From Bacillota bacterium (GTDB lineage Bacteria > Bacillota > Clostridia > Clostridiales > Clostridiaceae), in assembly GCA_030705885.1 (NCBI GenBank), contig JAUZPN010000009.1, positions 1 to 40,128 on the forward strand: a stretch of DNA of 40,128 nt. Direction: 5' to 3'. The notes below the pieces were generated by a model that was given only the letters and a program-made list of their open reading frames with translations, searched no databases and was not told where the DNA came from. The first letter of the stretch is position 1. Every line of letters begins with the position of its first letter. Both the position numbers and the translations under genes were made by a program. Shown piece by piece: positions 22,076-30,911 of this stretch.

Positions 22076-22378
22076 CTAAACTTGCATTCTATTCAATTCT
22101 TGATATGCATCAATAAATTTATTTCTAATTTGTATAGCGAGCTGCAGTGACATAGTTGCTTCAGAAGTTGCAAGCATTACATTATGTATATCAGTATCAT
22201 CACCTTTTACAAAACTTTCTGTAACATTTTCTGCATTTATCTGTTGATCATTAACAGCACCTATTTTATCTTTTAAAATGTCTCCAAAAGTACCTAATGT
22301 ACTATCATCTTGTTTTGTTTCAGGAACATTCATCTGTTCAAATATTTTAGTATCTGGTACATAAGCATTAACCTTCAT
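22076..22378 (-). CDS. fliE: FliE, MS-ring/rod junction protein
   Basis: FliE joins the MS ring to the rod and is among the first proteins exported. I chose the ATG at 22378 (100 residues) over a TTG at 22387, because GAGGTTGAG is then well spaced before it. The C-terminal half carries the family pattern FVKGDDTDIHNVMLATSEATMS (split over about 61-82) and LAIQIRNKFIDAYQELNRMQV. Size and position are standard. Confidence 0.95.
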   Translation of the reverse strand: MKVNAYVPDTKIFEQMNVPETKQDDSTLGTFGDILKDKIGAVNDQQINAENVTESFVKGDDTDIHNVMLATSEATMSLQLAIQIRNKFIDAYQELNRMQV

Positions 22379-22396
22379 ATTTCTCAACCTCTTTCA

Positions 22397-22831
22397 TTAT
22401 TTTCCTATTTCTAAAGCTTTTGAAAACATACTCTTCTCAGCTGTGATTGCACTTACATTAGCCTCATAGGATCTAGTAGCTGTAATCATATCAGCCATTT
22501 CATTTAAAATATTTACATTAGGCATTGAAACATATCCGTCCTTATCAGCATCGGGATTTGTAGGATCATAAACTTGTCTTAATGGCGACTTATCATTTTC
22601 TATGCCAACTGCCTTAACCCCTAAAAATTTATCATTAATCTGACCAGTATTTGAATTCAATTCTTTTTGAAGATTCTCTTGAAATACTGCAACTTTTCTT
22701 ATATAAGGTTTTCCATTCTCGCCATGAGTAGTATTCACATTTGCAATATTCGATGCAATTGTATCCATTCGAAGCCTTTCAGCAGATAATCCGCTTGAAC
22801 TGATCCTTAAAGTATTAAATGCTTGTATCAT
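22397..22831 (-). CDS. flgC: FlgC, proximal rod protein
   Basis: FlgC is a rod subunit. The 144-residue protein begins with the rod/hook N-terminal helix ([19 protein letters not shown], then IANVNTT). It ends with the matching C-terminal helix ([20 protein letters not shown] ... KALEIGK). A central YVSMPNVN segment is typical of FlgC. It starts three bases after flgB ends. Confidence 0.96.
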   Translation of the reverse strand: MIQAFNTLRISSSGLSAERLRMDTIASNIANVNTTHGENGKPYIRKVAVFQENLQKELNSNTGQINDKFLGVKAVGIENDKSPLRQVYDPTNPDADKDGYVSMPNVNILNEMADMITATRSYEANVSAITAEKSMFSKALEIGK

Positions 22832-22834
22832 AAA

Positions 22835-23242
22835 TTATCTTCTCCCTTCATTAATTACATATTTTTCAAGAGATATTCTACTATTAATCTGAGTAACCAA
22901 AGCATCATACATTAATGAATTTGCTGATTGATTAACCATTTCATTATCTAAATCAACATTATTTCCATCTTGTCTTGTACTAGTTGTATTATCTTGTTCA
23001 ATGCTGATAGGATTGCTAGAATCAACAGCTTTCATATGTTTAACTTTAGTAGTTTTCATATCAATATCTTTAGTTGAATCTTTTAAAGCATCCTCAAAAT
23101 TAACATAATATCTTTTATAACCAGATGTATTTATATTAGAAATATTATCAGCAATTACTTTACTTCTTAATGAAGATGCATTTAAACCCTCTTTCAATAA
23201 ATTATAAGCTTCCTGGCTTTTTGAAACATTAACTGTATTCAT
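22835..23242 (-). CDS. flgB: FlgB, proximal rod protein
   Basis: FlgB is a rod subunit and the first gene of this flagellar operon. The 135-residue protein has the N-terminal pattern LNASSLRSKVIADNISNINT followed by GYKRYYVNFEDAL, and the C-terminal NNVDLDNEMVNQSANSLMYD typical of FlgB. A GAGGTG ribosome binding site precedes the ATG. A long non-coding stretch upstream should hold the operon promoter. Confidence 0.96.
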   Translation of the reverse strand: MNTVNVSKSQEAYNLLKEGLNASSLRSKVIADNISNINTSGYKRYYVNFEDALKDSTKDIDMKTTKVKHMKAVDSSNPISIEQDNTTSTRQDGNNVDLDNEMVNQSANSLMYDALVTQINSRISLEKYVINEGRR

Positions 23243-23523
23243 TAACTCACCTCATAAAATATAACCTATTTATATTCGACACAAACTACGAAACATTAAG
23301 ACAATATTACATTAAATTATTTTACTTGTACACAAGATTCTTTATCTATTATTGGTATACAAGCTATTAGTATGTTATCTCATGGACTATAATCCATAAT
23401 AATACACTATTAAATACAAATTATATTTAAATTCATTTTTAAATTTAAACTTATATTTACATTATATATTATTTTAAATTATTTTTCCATTCTTTTTTTA
23501 TTTATTTTTCAATTTATTTCGAC
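23243..23523. other. Gene-free leader and promoter region upstream of flgB
   Basis: This ~280-bp stretch between the flagellin terminator and flgB has no ORF with a plausible ribosome binding site. It is extremely AT-rich, with a small ATGGA/TCCAT hairpin near 23382-23397 and a CTTGT/ACAAG dyad near 23325-23335. It most likely carries the main fla operon promoter, but I see no clear consensus sigma-A pair; only one weak sigma-28-like match stands out. Confidence 0.6.
23272..23298 (-). promoter_or_regulatory. Weak sigma-28-like promoter candidate for flgB
   Basis: On the minus strand TAAT, 15 bases, then TCGAATAT loosely resembles the sigma-28 pattern TAAA-N15-GCCGATAA. The -10 half is imperfect. 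Its distance to the flgB start (about 30 bases from the -10) is plausible. It could equally be chance in AT-rich sequence. Confidence 0.3.
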
Positions 23524-23558
23524 AAAAAAAAGAACCTTACAAATTAAGGTTCTTTTTT
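23524..23558 (-). terminator. Rho-independent terminator of the flagellin gene
   Basis: On the minus strand the stem AAAAAAGAACCTTA, a 5-base loop and TAAGGTTCTTTTTT follow two bases after the flagellin stop. The stem ends in a run of seven Ts. It separates the flagellin transcript from the fla operon. Confidence 0.92.
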
Positions 23559-23560
23559 AA

Positions 23561-24436
23561 TTATCTTCTTACATTTTCTAATATACTAAGCACCTGCTGA
23601 GGAAACTTATTAGTCTGTGCCATTATAGAAGTACCTGCTTCAGAAAGCAAGCTGTCTTTTGAATATTCCAATATTTCTTTTGATATATCTACATCTCTAA
23701 TACTACTCTCAGCACCTTGAATTCTATCCCCTATTTCATTAACACTGGTAATTTCACTTTCAAACCTGTTTTCAATAGCACCATACTGACTGCGTGCTTT
23801 AAGCACTTCATTTATAGCACCATCTACAATACTTAATGCTTTATCAGTTCCTCCAGGTTTAGACACATCAATTGAACTAAAATTCATTACTGTACCATCT
23901 AAACAATTTACATTTACATCACTAAATGCAAAATTATATTTAGGTATTGAAATATTTTCATCTGTATTAGCACCTATACACATTTTCATTACATTAGGTT
24001 TACTATTATCATTAATGCTGGTATCATTTAAAAGCTTCACACCATTAAACTCAGTATTTTTAGCAATATCATCTATTCCTTTAAGCATTTGATCAATTTC
24101 ATTCTGAATGCTGGCTTTATCATCCTTAGTTGCAGAACCATCACCTGACTGTACAGCTAGTTCCCTAACTCTTTGAAGCATAGAAGTTATATTATCCATA
24201 CCTCCTTCAGCAGTCTGAAGCATACTGATTCCATCTTGAATGTTATTATCAGCCATCTGAAGTCCTCTAATCTGCATTCTCATCTTTTCACTTTGAGCTA
24301 AAGCATTAGGATCATCCTTTGCTCCGCTAACCTTGTAACCAGATGAAATTCTGCCTAATGATGTACTCTGTTTATTAAGTACTTTTGAATATTCCTTATA
24401 TACATTCAATGATGCTAAATTATGACTTAACCTCAT
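23561..24436 (-). CDS. Flagellin
   Basis: This is a filament subunit. The ATG at 24436 (291 residues) has GGAG upstream and gives the start MRLSHNLASLNVYKEYSKVL. The conserved D0/D1 regions are clear: SLGRISSGYKVSGAKDDPNA (about 31-50), MADNNIQDGISMLQTAEGGM, RVRELAVQSGDG and EFNGVKLL. The C-terminal helix region is LSEAGTSIMAQTNKFPQQVL. The variable middle is short (about residues 145-195). KDDPNALAQSEKM differs from the common AADDAAGLAISEKM, so it may be a minor or divergent flagellin. It has its own sigma-28 promoter and terminator. Confidence 0.95.
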   Translation of the reverse strand: MRLSHNLASLNVYKEYSKVLNKQSTSLGRISSGYKVSGAKDDPNALAQSEKMRMQIRGLQMADNNIQDGISMLQTAEGGMDNITSMLQRVRELAVQSGDGSATKDDKASIQNEIDQMLKGIDDIAKNTEFNGVKLLNDTSINDNSKPNVMKMCIGANTDENISIPKYNFAFSDVNVNCLDGTVMNFSSIDVSKPGGTDKALSIVDGAINEVLKARSQYGAIENRFESEITSVNEIGDRIQGAESSIRDVDISKEILEYSKDSLLSEAGTSIMAQTNKFPQQVLSILENVRR

Positions 24437-24514
24437 AAATATCAACTCCAAATTAAAAATATAATATAAATATTTCTAATAATAATTTATATTTTTACGA
24501 ATCTTACAAATTAA

Positions 24515-24541
24515 TTATCGTCATTTTTATATTATACTTTA
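24515..24541 (-). promoter_or_regulatory. Sigma-28 (SigD/FliA-type) promoter of the flagellin gene
   Basis: On the minus strand TAAAGTAT begins the -35 region (TAAA at 24538-24541). Exactly 15 bases follow, then GACGATAA (24515-24522). This matches the sigma-28 consensus TAAA-N15-GCCGATAA at all but one -10 position. The leader to the flagellin ATG is about 70 bases. Confidence 0.88.
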
Positions 24542-24589
24542 GTGTAAAAGCAAAGAATTTTCAAAAGTATTTATTTTTATAATCATTTT

Positions 24590-25357
24590 TTATTCATTAT
24601 ATTCTGGTTTTCTAGATTTAAAATAGATAGTTTTTAATTTGCACAAATCTGCTATTTCCTGTCCTTTTTTAAAATTACTGCCTATATTTGAAGAATAATG
24701 TGCATCAGAACCAAGGCATACATTTCTTCCACCAAGTTCATAATACCTTTTATATATTTTAATCATCTCTTCAACTGATGTTTGATTTTTAAGCCTCTTT
24801 GTATTTAATTCTAATACAATGTTTTTTTCAATTATTATTTTAAATATTTCACTTAGTATATCCGAAAATTCATTGAAATAAAGCTCCTTATCATCATACC
24901 TCCCATATCTTGCAATATAGTCAACATGACCAAGACTGTCAACAAAATCATAATTTTTTATTTGGTTATATGCAGTATTCAAATAATTTTTATATACTGT
25001 TTTCTTACTTCTGCCTTCATAAAATTCTTCATCATAAATATCAATATTATCAATTACATGAACTGAACCAATTATATAATCAAAATCATAGCTTAATGCT
25101 ATTTTTTTATTTTCCAAAATGCAGTCATCTCTCATTCCAAGCTCTACACCAAGCAAAAAATTTGAGTTTCTATACTTTGAATATTCATTAAAGTATTTAT
25201 CTACATCAAAAATAAATTCACCGCTTCTTGGAAAATTAATATCCATATGTTCAGTAATAATTATTCCTAAATTTATTTTTTTTGATGCATCTATTGCTTC
25301 TTCAATCTTCATATTTGAATCTGTCGAAAAAACAGTATGCATGTGGGTATCGAACAT
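24590..25357 (-). CDS. PHP-domain phosphatase, histidinol-phosphatase (HisK/HisJ) family
   Basis: PHP phosphoesterases use a trinuclear metal site to hydrolyse phosphate esters. The ATG at 25357 (255 residues) has GAGGTG six bases before it, and the protein then starts MFDTHMHTVFS, giving the first metal ligands H-x-H. Further ligand motifs are TEHMD, GVELG, GSVHV, SLGHVDYIARYG and SDAHY. The YCRYYELGGRNVCLGSDAH-type end is typical of histidinol-phosphatase of the PHP type. No other his genes are nearby, so the substrate is uncertain. It starts 15 bases after the amidohydrolase gene and is probably co-transcribed with it. Confidence 0.85.
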   Translation of the reverse strand: MFDTHMHTVFSTDSNMKIEEAIDASKKINLGIIITEHMDINFPRSGEFIFDVDKYFNEYSKYRNSNFLLGVELGMRDDCILENKKIALSYDFDYIIGSVHVIDNIDIYDEEFYEGRSKKTVYKNYLNTAYNQIKNYDFVDSLGHVDYIARYGRYDDKELYFNEFSDILSEIFKIIIEKNIVLELNTKRLKNQTSVEEMIKIYKRYYELGGRNVCLGSDAHYSSNIGSNFKKGQEIADLCKLKTIYFKSRKPEYNE

Positions 25358-25372
25358 AAAATTCACCTCTTT

Positions 25373-26494
25373 TTAGTACTCATTATACATAGATATTATG
25401 AAATTACATATTGCATATACCCCATATAATATAGCTTCCTCTGAAGCATCAAATTCAGGAGAATGCAAAGGGTGAAGTCCCAGCTTACAATCACTTATAC
25501 CTAATCTGAAATGTACTGATGGAACTTTTTCTGCGAAAAACGAAAAATCTTCAGCAGCAAAGGTTTTTTCAAGTGGTAAAACATTTTCTTTTCCCATAAC
25601 AGATTTCGTTGTTTCTATAAATAATTCTGTAAGATTTGCATTACTTATTAAAGGCGGATACTGCCATCTATAATCAATTTCAACTTCACAATTATACTTT
25701 TCTGCTGATAAACGTGCAACTTTTTCTATATCATCACGTAATTTTTTTCTTAATTCATTATCAAATGTTCTTACTGTTCCCATAACTTCAACTTCTTCAG
25801 CAATGGCATTAGGAACAGATCCTCCATTAATAGCAGAAACTGTTACAATATGAGAATTTAATGGATTTTGTTCTATTCTTGATTTAATATTAATTGTTTC
25901 GATAAAATCTATTACTGGATATATTGGATTTTTACATATATGAGGCATTGCAGCATGACCTCCAACACCTTTAAATTTAATTCTAAAATCATCTGCAGAT
26001 GCCATAGAAGCTCCCTTTGTAACTTCAATCTTACCAACACTTACGCCTGGCCACACATGAAAACCAACCATTGCCTTAACCTCAGGATTTTTAAGTACAC
26101 CTTCATTTATCATTGGAAGTGCACCACCCTCGCCTTCTTCAGCTGGCTGGAAAATAAATTTAATACATTTATTATAGCCGATTTCCTTTAATATCATAGC
26201 TGCGCCCAACACTACAGCCATATGAAAATCATGTCCACAAACATGTGAAACTCCATTTATAGGAAGAGCATCCATATCAGCTCTAATTCCTATACAAGCT
26301 TCACCTTTATTAATCGTAGCAACCACACCAGTTTTGGCACAAATTTGTGTATCAATACCTAGTTTATTTAAAAAATCTAGAATTATTTTTTGCGTCTTAT
26401 GTTCATTGAAAGCTAATTCTGCATTTTCATGAAGTTCTCTTCTAACATTTTTAATTATATCAATATTTTGTTTAATTAATTTTTGAAGATTCAT
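25373..26494 (-). CDS. M20D-family metal-dependent amidohydrolase
   Basis: This family hydrolyses N-acyl or N-carbamoyl amino acids, hippurate or related amides (amidohydrolase/aminoacylase). The 373-residue protein shows RADMDALP (71-78), HVCGHDFH with Cys86 and His88 as predicted metal ligands, QPAEEGEGG (116-124), FHVWPG (145-150), the dimerisation-domain GVGGHAAMPH, AEDFSFF and the C-terminal LHSPEFD. Substrate cannot be read from sequence. A GGGGA ribosome binding site precedes the ATG. It is divergent from asnB and heads a two-gene unit with the PHP phosphatase. Confidence 0.92.
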   Translation of the reverse strand: MNLQKLIKQNIDIIKNVRRELHENAELAFNEHKTQKIILDFLNKLGIDTQICAKTGVVATINKGEACIGIRADMDALPINGVSHVCGHDFHMAVVLGAAMILKEIGYNKCIKFIFQPAEEGEGGALPMINEGVLKNPEVKAMVGFHVWPGVSVGKIEVTKGASMASADDFRIKFKGVGGHAAMPHICKNPIYPVIDFIETINIKSRIEQNPLNSHIVTVSAINGGSVPNAIAEEVEVMGTVRTFDNELRKKLRDDIEKVARLSAEKYNCEVEIDYRWQYPPLISNANLTELFIETTKSVMGKENVLPLEKTFAAEDFSFFAEKVPSVHFRLGISDCKLGLHPLHSPEFDASEEAILYGVYAICNFIISMYNEY

Positions 26495-26531
26495 AATTTT
26501 TTCCCCTACACTTATATATTTATTAATATAT

Positions 26532-26549
26532 TGTCAAATAACATTGACA
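26532..26549. promoter_or_regulatory. Inverted repeat TGTCAA-N6-TTGACA, possible operator
   Basis: A perfect 6-bp dyad lies in the divergent region and its right half is the -35 hexamer of the asnB promoter. A repressor bound here could control both directions. The protein that would bind is unknown, and a 6-bp dyad can be chance in AT-rich DNA. Confidence 0.35.
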
Positions 26550-26572
26550 TATGTATTTTATCACTATATAAA
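26544..26572 (+). promoter_or_regulatory. Sigma-A promoter toward asnB-mntH
   Basis: TTGACA (26544-26549), exactly 17 bases, then TATAAA (26567-26572). The -35 is a perfect match and the -10 has one mismatch. Transcription would start near 26580 and run through asnB and the Nramp gene. Confidence 0.7.
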
Positions 26573-26796
26573 TGTTAATTCAATAAACAGAAAAATATTT
26601 CAAATTTGATGTGTCGTTATTTATTTAATTACATAAACTAAATTAGAGATGTTTTAAATATGTATACTATATTTTCCTCGTCACATTTAGTTCTATTTAA
26701 ATTATTATTAATAGTGGATAGAAAATTTATTAAAATGTTGTGACTAATGATAGTATATATAATCAATAATTAGAAATATAAATGGAGATGTTTTAA

Positions 26797-28635
26797 ATGT
26801 GTGGAATAGCTGGTTTTATAAATTTAAATTCAGATATAAGAAGCCAAGCTGAAATTATTAAAGCAATGACTGAAACATTAAAAAAAAGAGGACCAGATGA
26901 TGGCGGCTTTTATTTTTCAAAACATGCACTGCTTGGGCATAGAAGATTAGTTGTAGTAGACCCTTCAGGAGGTGCTCAGCCAATGACAAAAACAATAGGA
27001 AATTCTGCATTTACTATTGTATACAACGGTGAGCTTTACAATACTGAAGATGTCAGAAAAATTTTATTAGGAAAAGGTTATACTTTTAAATCTTATTCTG
27101 ATACTGAGGTTTTACTAACTGCATATATAGAATGGGGTAAAGACTGCGTAAATTATATTAATGGAATTTATGCTTTTGGCGTATGGAATGATAAAGACAA
27201 TAATTTGTTTCTTGCAAGAGATCCTTTAGGTGTAAAGCCTTTATTTTATAGCTTTAAAAATGATACACTCATTTTTGGTTCTGAAATTAAAACATTACTT
27301 GCTCATCCAATGATTGAACCTGTTGTAACAAAAGAAGGACTTTCAGATATTTTTGGACTTGGACCAGCCCGTTCACTTGGAAATGGAATTTTTAAAGATA
27401 TAAGTGAAGTACCTCCTGCACACTATTTGTTTTTTGATTCAAATAAAATTACATTAAAAGAATACTGGACTGTTAAGAGTGAACCTCACACTGAAAGCTT
27501 TGAAGAAACCTCAGAGCATGTACGTACTCTTCTTATAGATGCTATAACAAGACAGCTTGGTGCTGACGTTCCAGTGTGCACATTTTTATCAGGGGGTTTA
27601 GATTCTAGTATTATATCAGCAGTAGCATCTACTGAATTTAAGAAAAAAGGAAAGATACTTGATACTTATTCAATTGATTATGTTGGAAATGATATATATT
27701 TTAAACCTACAGAATTCCAGCCAAATTCAGACGAGGTATGGGCTGAAAAAATGTCAGATTTTATTCAAAGTAATCATCATAAAATAGTAATAAGCACTGA
27801 AAACCTGCTTTCTGCTCTTAAAGATGCTGTTTTAGCTAATGATTTACCTGGAATGGCAGATATAGATTCTTCATTATTTTTATTCTGCAAAGAAGTAAGG
27901 AAAAATGCTGTTGTTTCTTTGTCAGGCGAGTGTGCAGACGAACTCTTTGGAGGATATCCATGGTTTAGAAATCCAGAGTATATAAACAGTAATACTTTCC
28001 CATGGTCAAGAGCTGTAAAGGAAAGATGTGAAATATTATCAAAAGATTTAGGAGATCTGCATCTTGAAGAATATGTAGCTTCTAAATATGATGAAACATT
28101 AAAGAAAGTACCAAGACTTGATGGAGAATCACCTTCAGAGCATAGAATGAGAGAACTGTTCTACCTTAATATTAAATGGTTTATGATGACTCTGCTTAAC
28201 AGAAAAGACAGAATGAGTATGTCCAATAGTTTAGAAGTAAGAGTGCCATTTGCTGATTATAGAATTGTAGAATATGCCTTTAATATACCAATGGACATGA
28301 AGTATTACAAGGATAGAGAAAAAGGATTATTAAGATATGCACTTAAAGGACTGCTTCCAAAAGAGATTGTTGAAAGAAAAAAGAGTCCTTATCCTAAAAC
28401 TCACAACCCAAAATATACAGAAATAGTACAAAATACTATGAGAGATATTTTAAATGATAAAAATTCACCAATTCTTCAGCTTGTTGATTTTAATAAAATA
28501 AAAGAAATCACAGAAACTGAAGGCAGAGCCTTTAAAAAGCCTTGGTATGGACAGCTTATGACAGGCCCTCAGCTTCTTGCATATATGATACAGATTAACA
28601 CTTGGCTTAAGGAATATAAGATTAGAATAGTATAA
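26797..28635 (+). CDS. asnB: Glutamine-hydrolysing asparagine synthase, AsnB family
   Basis: The enzyme makes asparagine from aspartate, ATP and glutamine. The 612-residue protein starts MCGIAGF, placing the amidotransferase nucleophile Cys at residue 2. The glutaminase domain continues with KRGPDDGG (30-37), GHRRL (47-51) and YNGELYN (76-82). The synthetase domain has the PP-loop SGGLDSS (265-271) and a LSGECADELFGGYPW segment that binds pyrophosphate. GGAGATG precedes the ATG. Some AsnB relatives amidate cell-wall or natural-product substrates. It is convergent with the biosynthetic cluster and not in its transcript, so free asparagine synthesis is the default reading. Confidence 0.95.
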   Translation: MCGIAGFINLNSDIRSQAEIIKAMTETLKKRGPDDGGFYFSKHALLGHRRLVVVDPSGGAQPMTKTIGNSAFTIVYNGELYNTEDVRKILLGKGYTFKSYSDTEVLLTAYIEWGKDCVNYINGIYAFGVWNDKDNNLFLARDPLGVKPLFYSFKNDTLIFGSEIKTLLAHPMIEPVVTKEGLSDIFGLGPARSLGNGIFKDISEVPPAHYLFFDSNKITLKEYWTVKSEPHTESFEETSEHVRTLLIDAITRQLGADVPVCTFLSGGLDSSIISAVASTEFKKKGKILDTYSIDYVGNDIYFKPTEFQPNSDEVWAEKMSDFIQSNHHKIVISTENLLSALKDAVLANDLPGMADIDSSLFLFCKEVRKNAVVSLSGECADELFGGYPWFRNPEYINSNTFPWSRAVKERCEILSKDLGDLHLEEYVASKYDETLKKVPRLDGESPSEHRMRELFYLNIKWFMMTLLNRKDRMSMSNSLEVRVPFADYRIVEYAFNIPMDMKYYKDREKGLLRYALKGLLPKEIVERKKSPYPKTHNPKYTEIVQNTMRDILNDKNSPILQLVDFNKIKEITETEGRAFKKPWYGQLMTGPQLLAYMIQINTWLKEYKIRIV

Positions 28636-28657
28636 ATTTTTTGAAGGGTGTATTCTA

Positions 28658-29944
28658 TTGGAAAAAGGAGACAACTTAATTAGTTCATCAAGATATAAGT
28701 CTGAACGTGCAAAAGTAAAGAATATTTTTGCTTCAATAAAAAGCTCTAAATCACTATTAAGTTTTTTAGGCCCTGCTTTTATTGTCAGCGTTGCCTATAT
28801 AGATCCTGGAAATTTTGCAGCTAATATCAGCGGCGGTTCCATATTTAATTATAACCTTTTATGGGTTATATTATGGAGTAATATAATGGCAATATTTCTT
28901 CAAATAATATCTGCTAAATTAGGTATTGCAACAGGTAAAAACTTAACACAAATGTGCAGACAGGTATTTTCAAAGAGAATAAACTGGTTCTTATATATTG
29001 CATCAACACTAAGTGCAATAGCAACAACAATGGCTGAATTTTTAGGAGGAGTATTGGGATTTTACTTATTATTCGGCATACCCCTGTCCTATTCAGTCAT
29101 TTTGACTGCAGCAGTAACATTTCTTATAATATACTTACAGAAATATGGTCAAAGAATTATAGAAATTGTAATAACTATGTTTGTTGCAGTCATATGTGTT
29201 TCATATACAATTGAATTATTTCTTGCAAAACCTGAATGGCATCAAGCATTGCTTCACACTATAATTCCATCACTACCAAACAGCAATGCAGTTTTAATTG
29301 CAGTAGGCATGTTAGGTGCTACAGTTATGCCTCATGTTATATACCTTCACTCAGAACTGGTGCAATGCCGTAACAAAAAATTATCATTAAAAGATAAAAA
29401 AAATCATTTACGCATGGAAAAAATTGATATTCTTGTTGCAATGAATATTGCTTATGTTGTAAATGCTGCTATGGTAATAGTCTCAGCTGCAGTATTTTTT
29501 AGAAGAGGATTAACTGTTGACTCAATTGAACAAGCACATAAATCGCTTGAACCGCTTTTAGGCAGGCTCTCAAGTGGAGCATTTGGAGCAGCTTTGCTTG
29601 CATCAGGATTTTCATCATCTTCCGTAGGTGCAATGGCAGGCGAAACAATTATGGATGGCTTTGTAGATGTAAAAATTCCTTTAATAGCGAAAAGATTAAT
29701 AACCATGCTTCCAGGTGTATTAGTTATTGCACTAGGAGTAAATCCCATGAAAGCACTGTTAGTAAGCCAGGTATGCTTAAGTTTTATACTGCCTATTACA
29801 ATAATTTGCATGTTAAAAATCACTAGCAGAAAAGACTTAATGGGAGACTTTGTTAATAAGCCTTTTGTTAAATTTATAGGATGGGTATTTACAATAATGA
29901 TTATTAGTATGAATTTAGTTTTGATATATTTTACTTTTATATGA
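28658..29944 (+). CDS. mntH: Nramp-family Mn2+/Fe2+ transporter (MntH-like)
   Basis: Nramp transporters import Mn2+ or Fe2+ with protons. The 428-residue protein has about eleven hydrophobic segments. The two metal-binding motifs are intact: DPGN in helix 1 (residues 49-52) and ATVMPH in helix 6 (Met224, His226), which is the transition-metal form rather than the Mg2+-type variants. The start is a TTG at 28658 with GAAGGGTG seven bases upstream; I see no better ATG. It begins 22 bases after asnB and is probably in the same transcript. No MntR-type operator was recognised. Confidence 0.93.
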   Translation: MEKGDNLISSSRYKSERAKVKNIFASIKSSKSLLSFLGPAFIVSVAYIDPGNFAANISGGSIFNYNLLWVILWSNIMAIFLQIISAKLGIATGKNLTQMCRQVFSKRINWFLYIASTLSAIATTMAEFLGGVLGFYLLFGIPLSYSVILTAAVTFLIIYLQKYGQRIIEIVITMFVAVICVSYTIELFLAKPEWHQALLHTIIPSLPNSNAVLIAVGMLGATVMPHVIYLHSELVQCRNKKLSLKDKKNHLRMEKIDILVAMNIAYVVNAAMVIVSAAVFFRRGLTVDSIEQAHKSLEPLLGRLSSGAFGAALLASGFSSSSVGAMAGETIMDGFVDVKIPLIAKRLITMLPGVLVIALGVNPMKALLVSQVCLSFILPITIICMLKITSRKDLMGDFVNKPFVKFIGWVFTIMIISMNLVLIYFTFI

Positions 29945-30030
29945 AAGTGGTAATTCACTTTAGCTATACTATGTTCAGTAACAAAACTAAAAATTTCAAC
30001 AAAAATTAATTTAGGTAGAACTTTGAGTAG

Positions 30031-30057
30031 CTTGGATAGTATTAGATACTATCCAAG
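30031..30057. repeat. 12-bp perfect inverted repeat between convergent mntH and PPTase genes
   Basis: CTTGGATAGTAT, a 3-base loop TAG, then ATACTATCCAAG. The hairpin is strong, but no T-run follows it on either strand, so it is not a standard intrinsic terminator. Its place between two converging genes suggests a transcript end or mRNA stabiliser. Confidence 0.6.
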
Positions 30058-30117
30058 TAAAATTAGGATTCTATTGGAAATTTATCAGGACTTTGTGAGC
30101 AAGGATAACATGCATTA

Positions 30118-30804
30118 TTATCCCATAAATGCATTATTATAAATCTGTTGTAAAGTAATATAATTTACTGGTTCAATTAAATAATATGGAGAGCAGACAG
30201 CTGCACTATATGTATTATCTATATGATAATTTCTTATGTTAAGCAATTCATTATTGTTTTTAACTAAGTATAAAAAAGGTGTTTTCCTTTCACATCGAAA
30301 AGAATCAAGCGGAATTGCTAAACCTAACCCCTTATATTTTATATAACTTTCCTTCATACACCAAATATCAAAAAACAATTTATCACATTCTTCATCTAAA
30401 GCCATTTTAAGAAATTCATATTCTTCTTTTGCAAAAAAACGTTCTGCTAAATCAAAATCACATACTTTAATGTGTTCAATATCTACCCCTATTTTGTAAT
30501 CACTAATTCCACAAAAAACCCAATCCTTTGAATGAGATATATTATAATGAAAATTTTTGTCATTAATTAAATATGGTTTTCCATAATCAGTTACTCCAAA
30601 ACTTATTTTATCATTCATAACTCCAAGTTTTTTAGTTATAAGCTGTCTTATAAGAAGATCTCCATATAATGATCTTTTTCTATCATCAATAAAATGAAAT
30701 TTATTTATTCTATCTTTTTTTTCAGAAGAGATAAGTGAATAAAATTCTTCATACTTTTGTTTTTCTATTGGTTCATTAATATTCAAAGCATATAATTCCA
30801 ACAT
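30118..30804 (-). CDS. Sfp-type 4'-phosphopantetheinyl transferase
   Basis: The enzyme converts apo carrier proteins of PKS/NRPS systems to their active form using coenzyme A. The 228-residue protein has the Sfp signatures GVDIE (106-110, Mg2+-binding Asp108 and Glu110) and WCMKESYIKYKG (148-159, with Lys151, Glu152 and Lys156), plus an N-terminal YGKPYL (74-79) and NISHSKDWV (88-96). Its length fits the Sfp class rather than AcpS. It is the last gene of the cluster and would activate the three carrier domains seen here. A ~107-bp gap with an inverted repeat separates it from the acyltransferase gene. Confidence 0.95.
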   Translation of the reverse strand: MLELYALNINEPIEKQKYEEFYSLISSEKKDRINKFHFIDDRKRSLYGDLLIRQLITKKLGVMNDKISFGVTDYGKPYLINDKNFHYNISHSKDWVFCGISDYKIGVDIEHIKVCDFDLAERFFAKEEYEFLKMALDEECDKLFFDIWCMKESYIKYKGLGLAIPLDSFRCERKTPFLYLVKNNNELLNIRNYHIDNTYSAAVCSPYYLIEPVNYITLQQIYNNAFMG

Positions 30805-30832
30805 ATTTAATTACCTTTATTATTTATTTTAG

Positions 30833-30862
30833 TACATGCAAATCCACATAGATTTGCATGTA
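30833..30862. repeat. 12-bp perfect inverted repeat between acyltransferase and PPTase genes
   Basis: TACATGCAAATC, a 6-base loop, then GATTTGCATGTA. It lies in the 107-bp gap inside the cluster. No U-run follows, so it may be an operator or an RNA processing site rather than a terminator. Confidence 0.55.
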
Positions 30863-30911
30863 TACAAATTACTCTATTTTTCTCCTATCAAAAAGGATAT
30901 TAATATATTAT

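Larger units (their letters stand above)
26495..26796. other. Divergent intergenic region between amidohydrolase and asnB
   Basis: This AT-rich ~300-bp region has no gene. It contains a consensus sigma-A promoter toward asnB (26544-26572), a 6-bp inverted repeat overlapping its -35 box (26532-26549), and a 14-bp direct repeat GAGATGTTTTAAAT at 26646-26659 and 26785-26798, the second overlapping the asnB start. If the promoter is used, the asnB leader is about 215 bases. I see no T-box or other known riboswitch core in it. Confidence 0.6.

Noticed and set aside
26580-26796. A T-box or other riboswitch in the asnB leader
   Set aside because: I found no AGGGTGG-type T-box core, no terminator hairpin with a T-run, and no other known riboswitch core in the leader.
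26797-29944. asnB and the Nramp transporter as part of the biosynthetic cluster
   Set aside because: They are on the opposite strand with their own promoter and converge on the cluster end. Nothing in the sequence ties them to product formation.
30031-30057. Intrinsic terminator after the Nramp gene
   Set aside because: The hairpin is perfect, but neither strand has a T-run after it, so I list it only as an inverted repeat.
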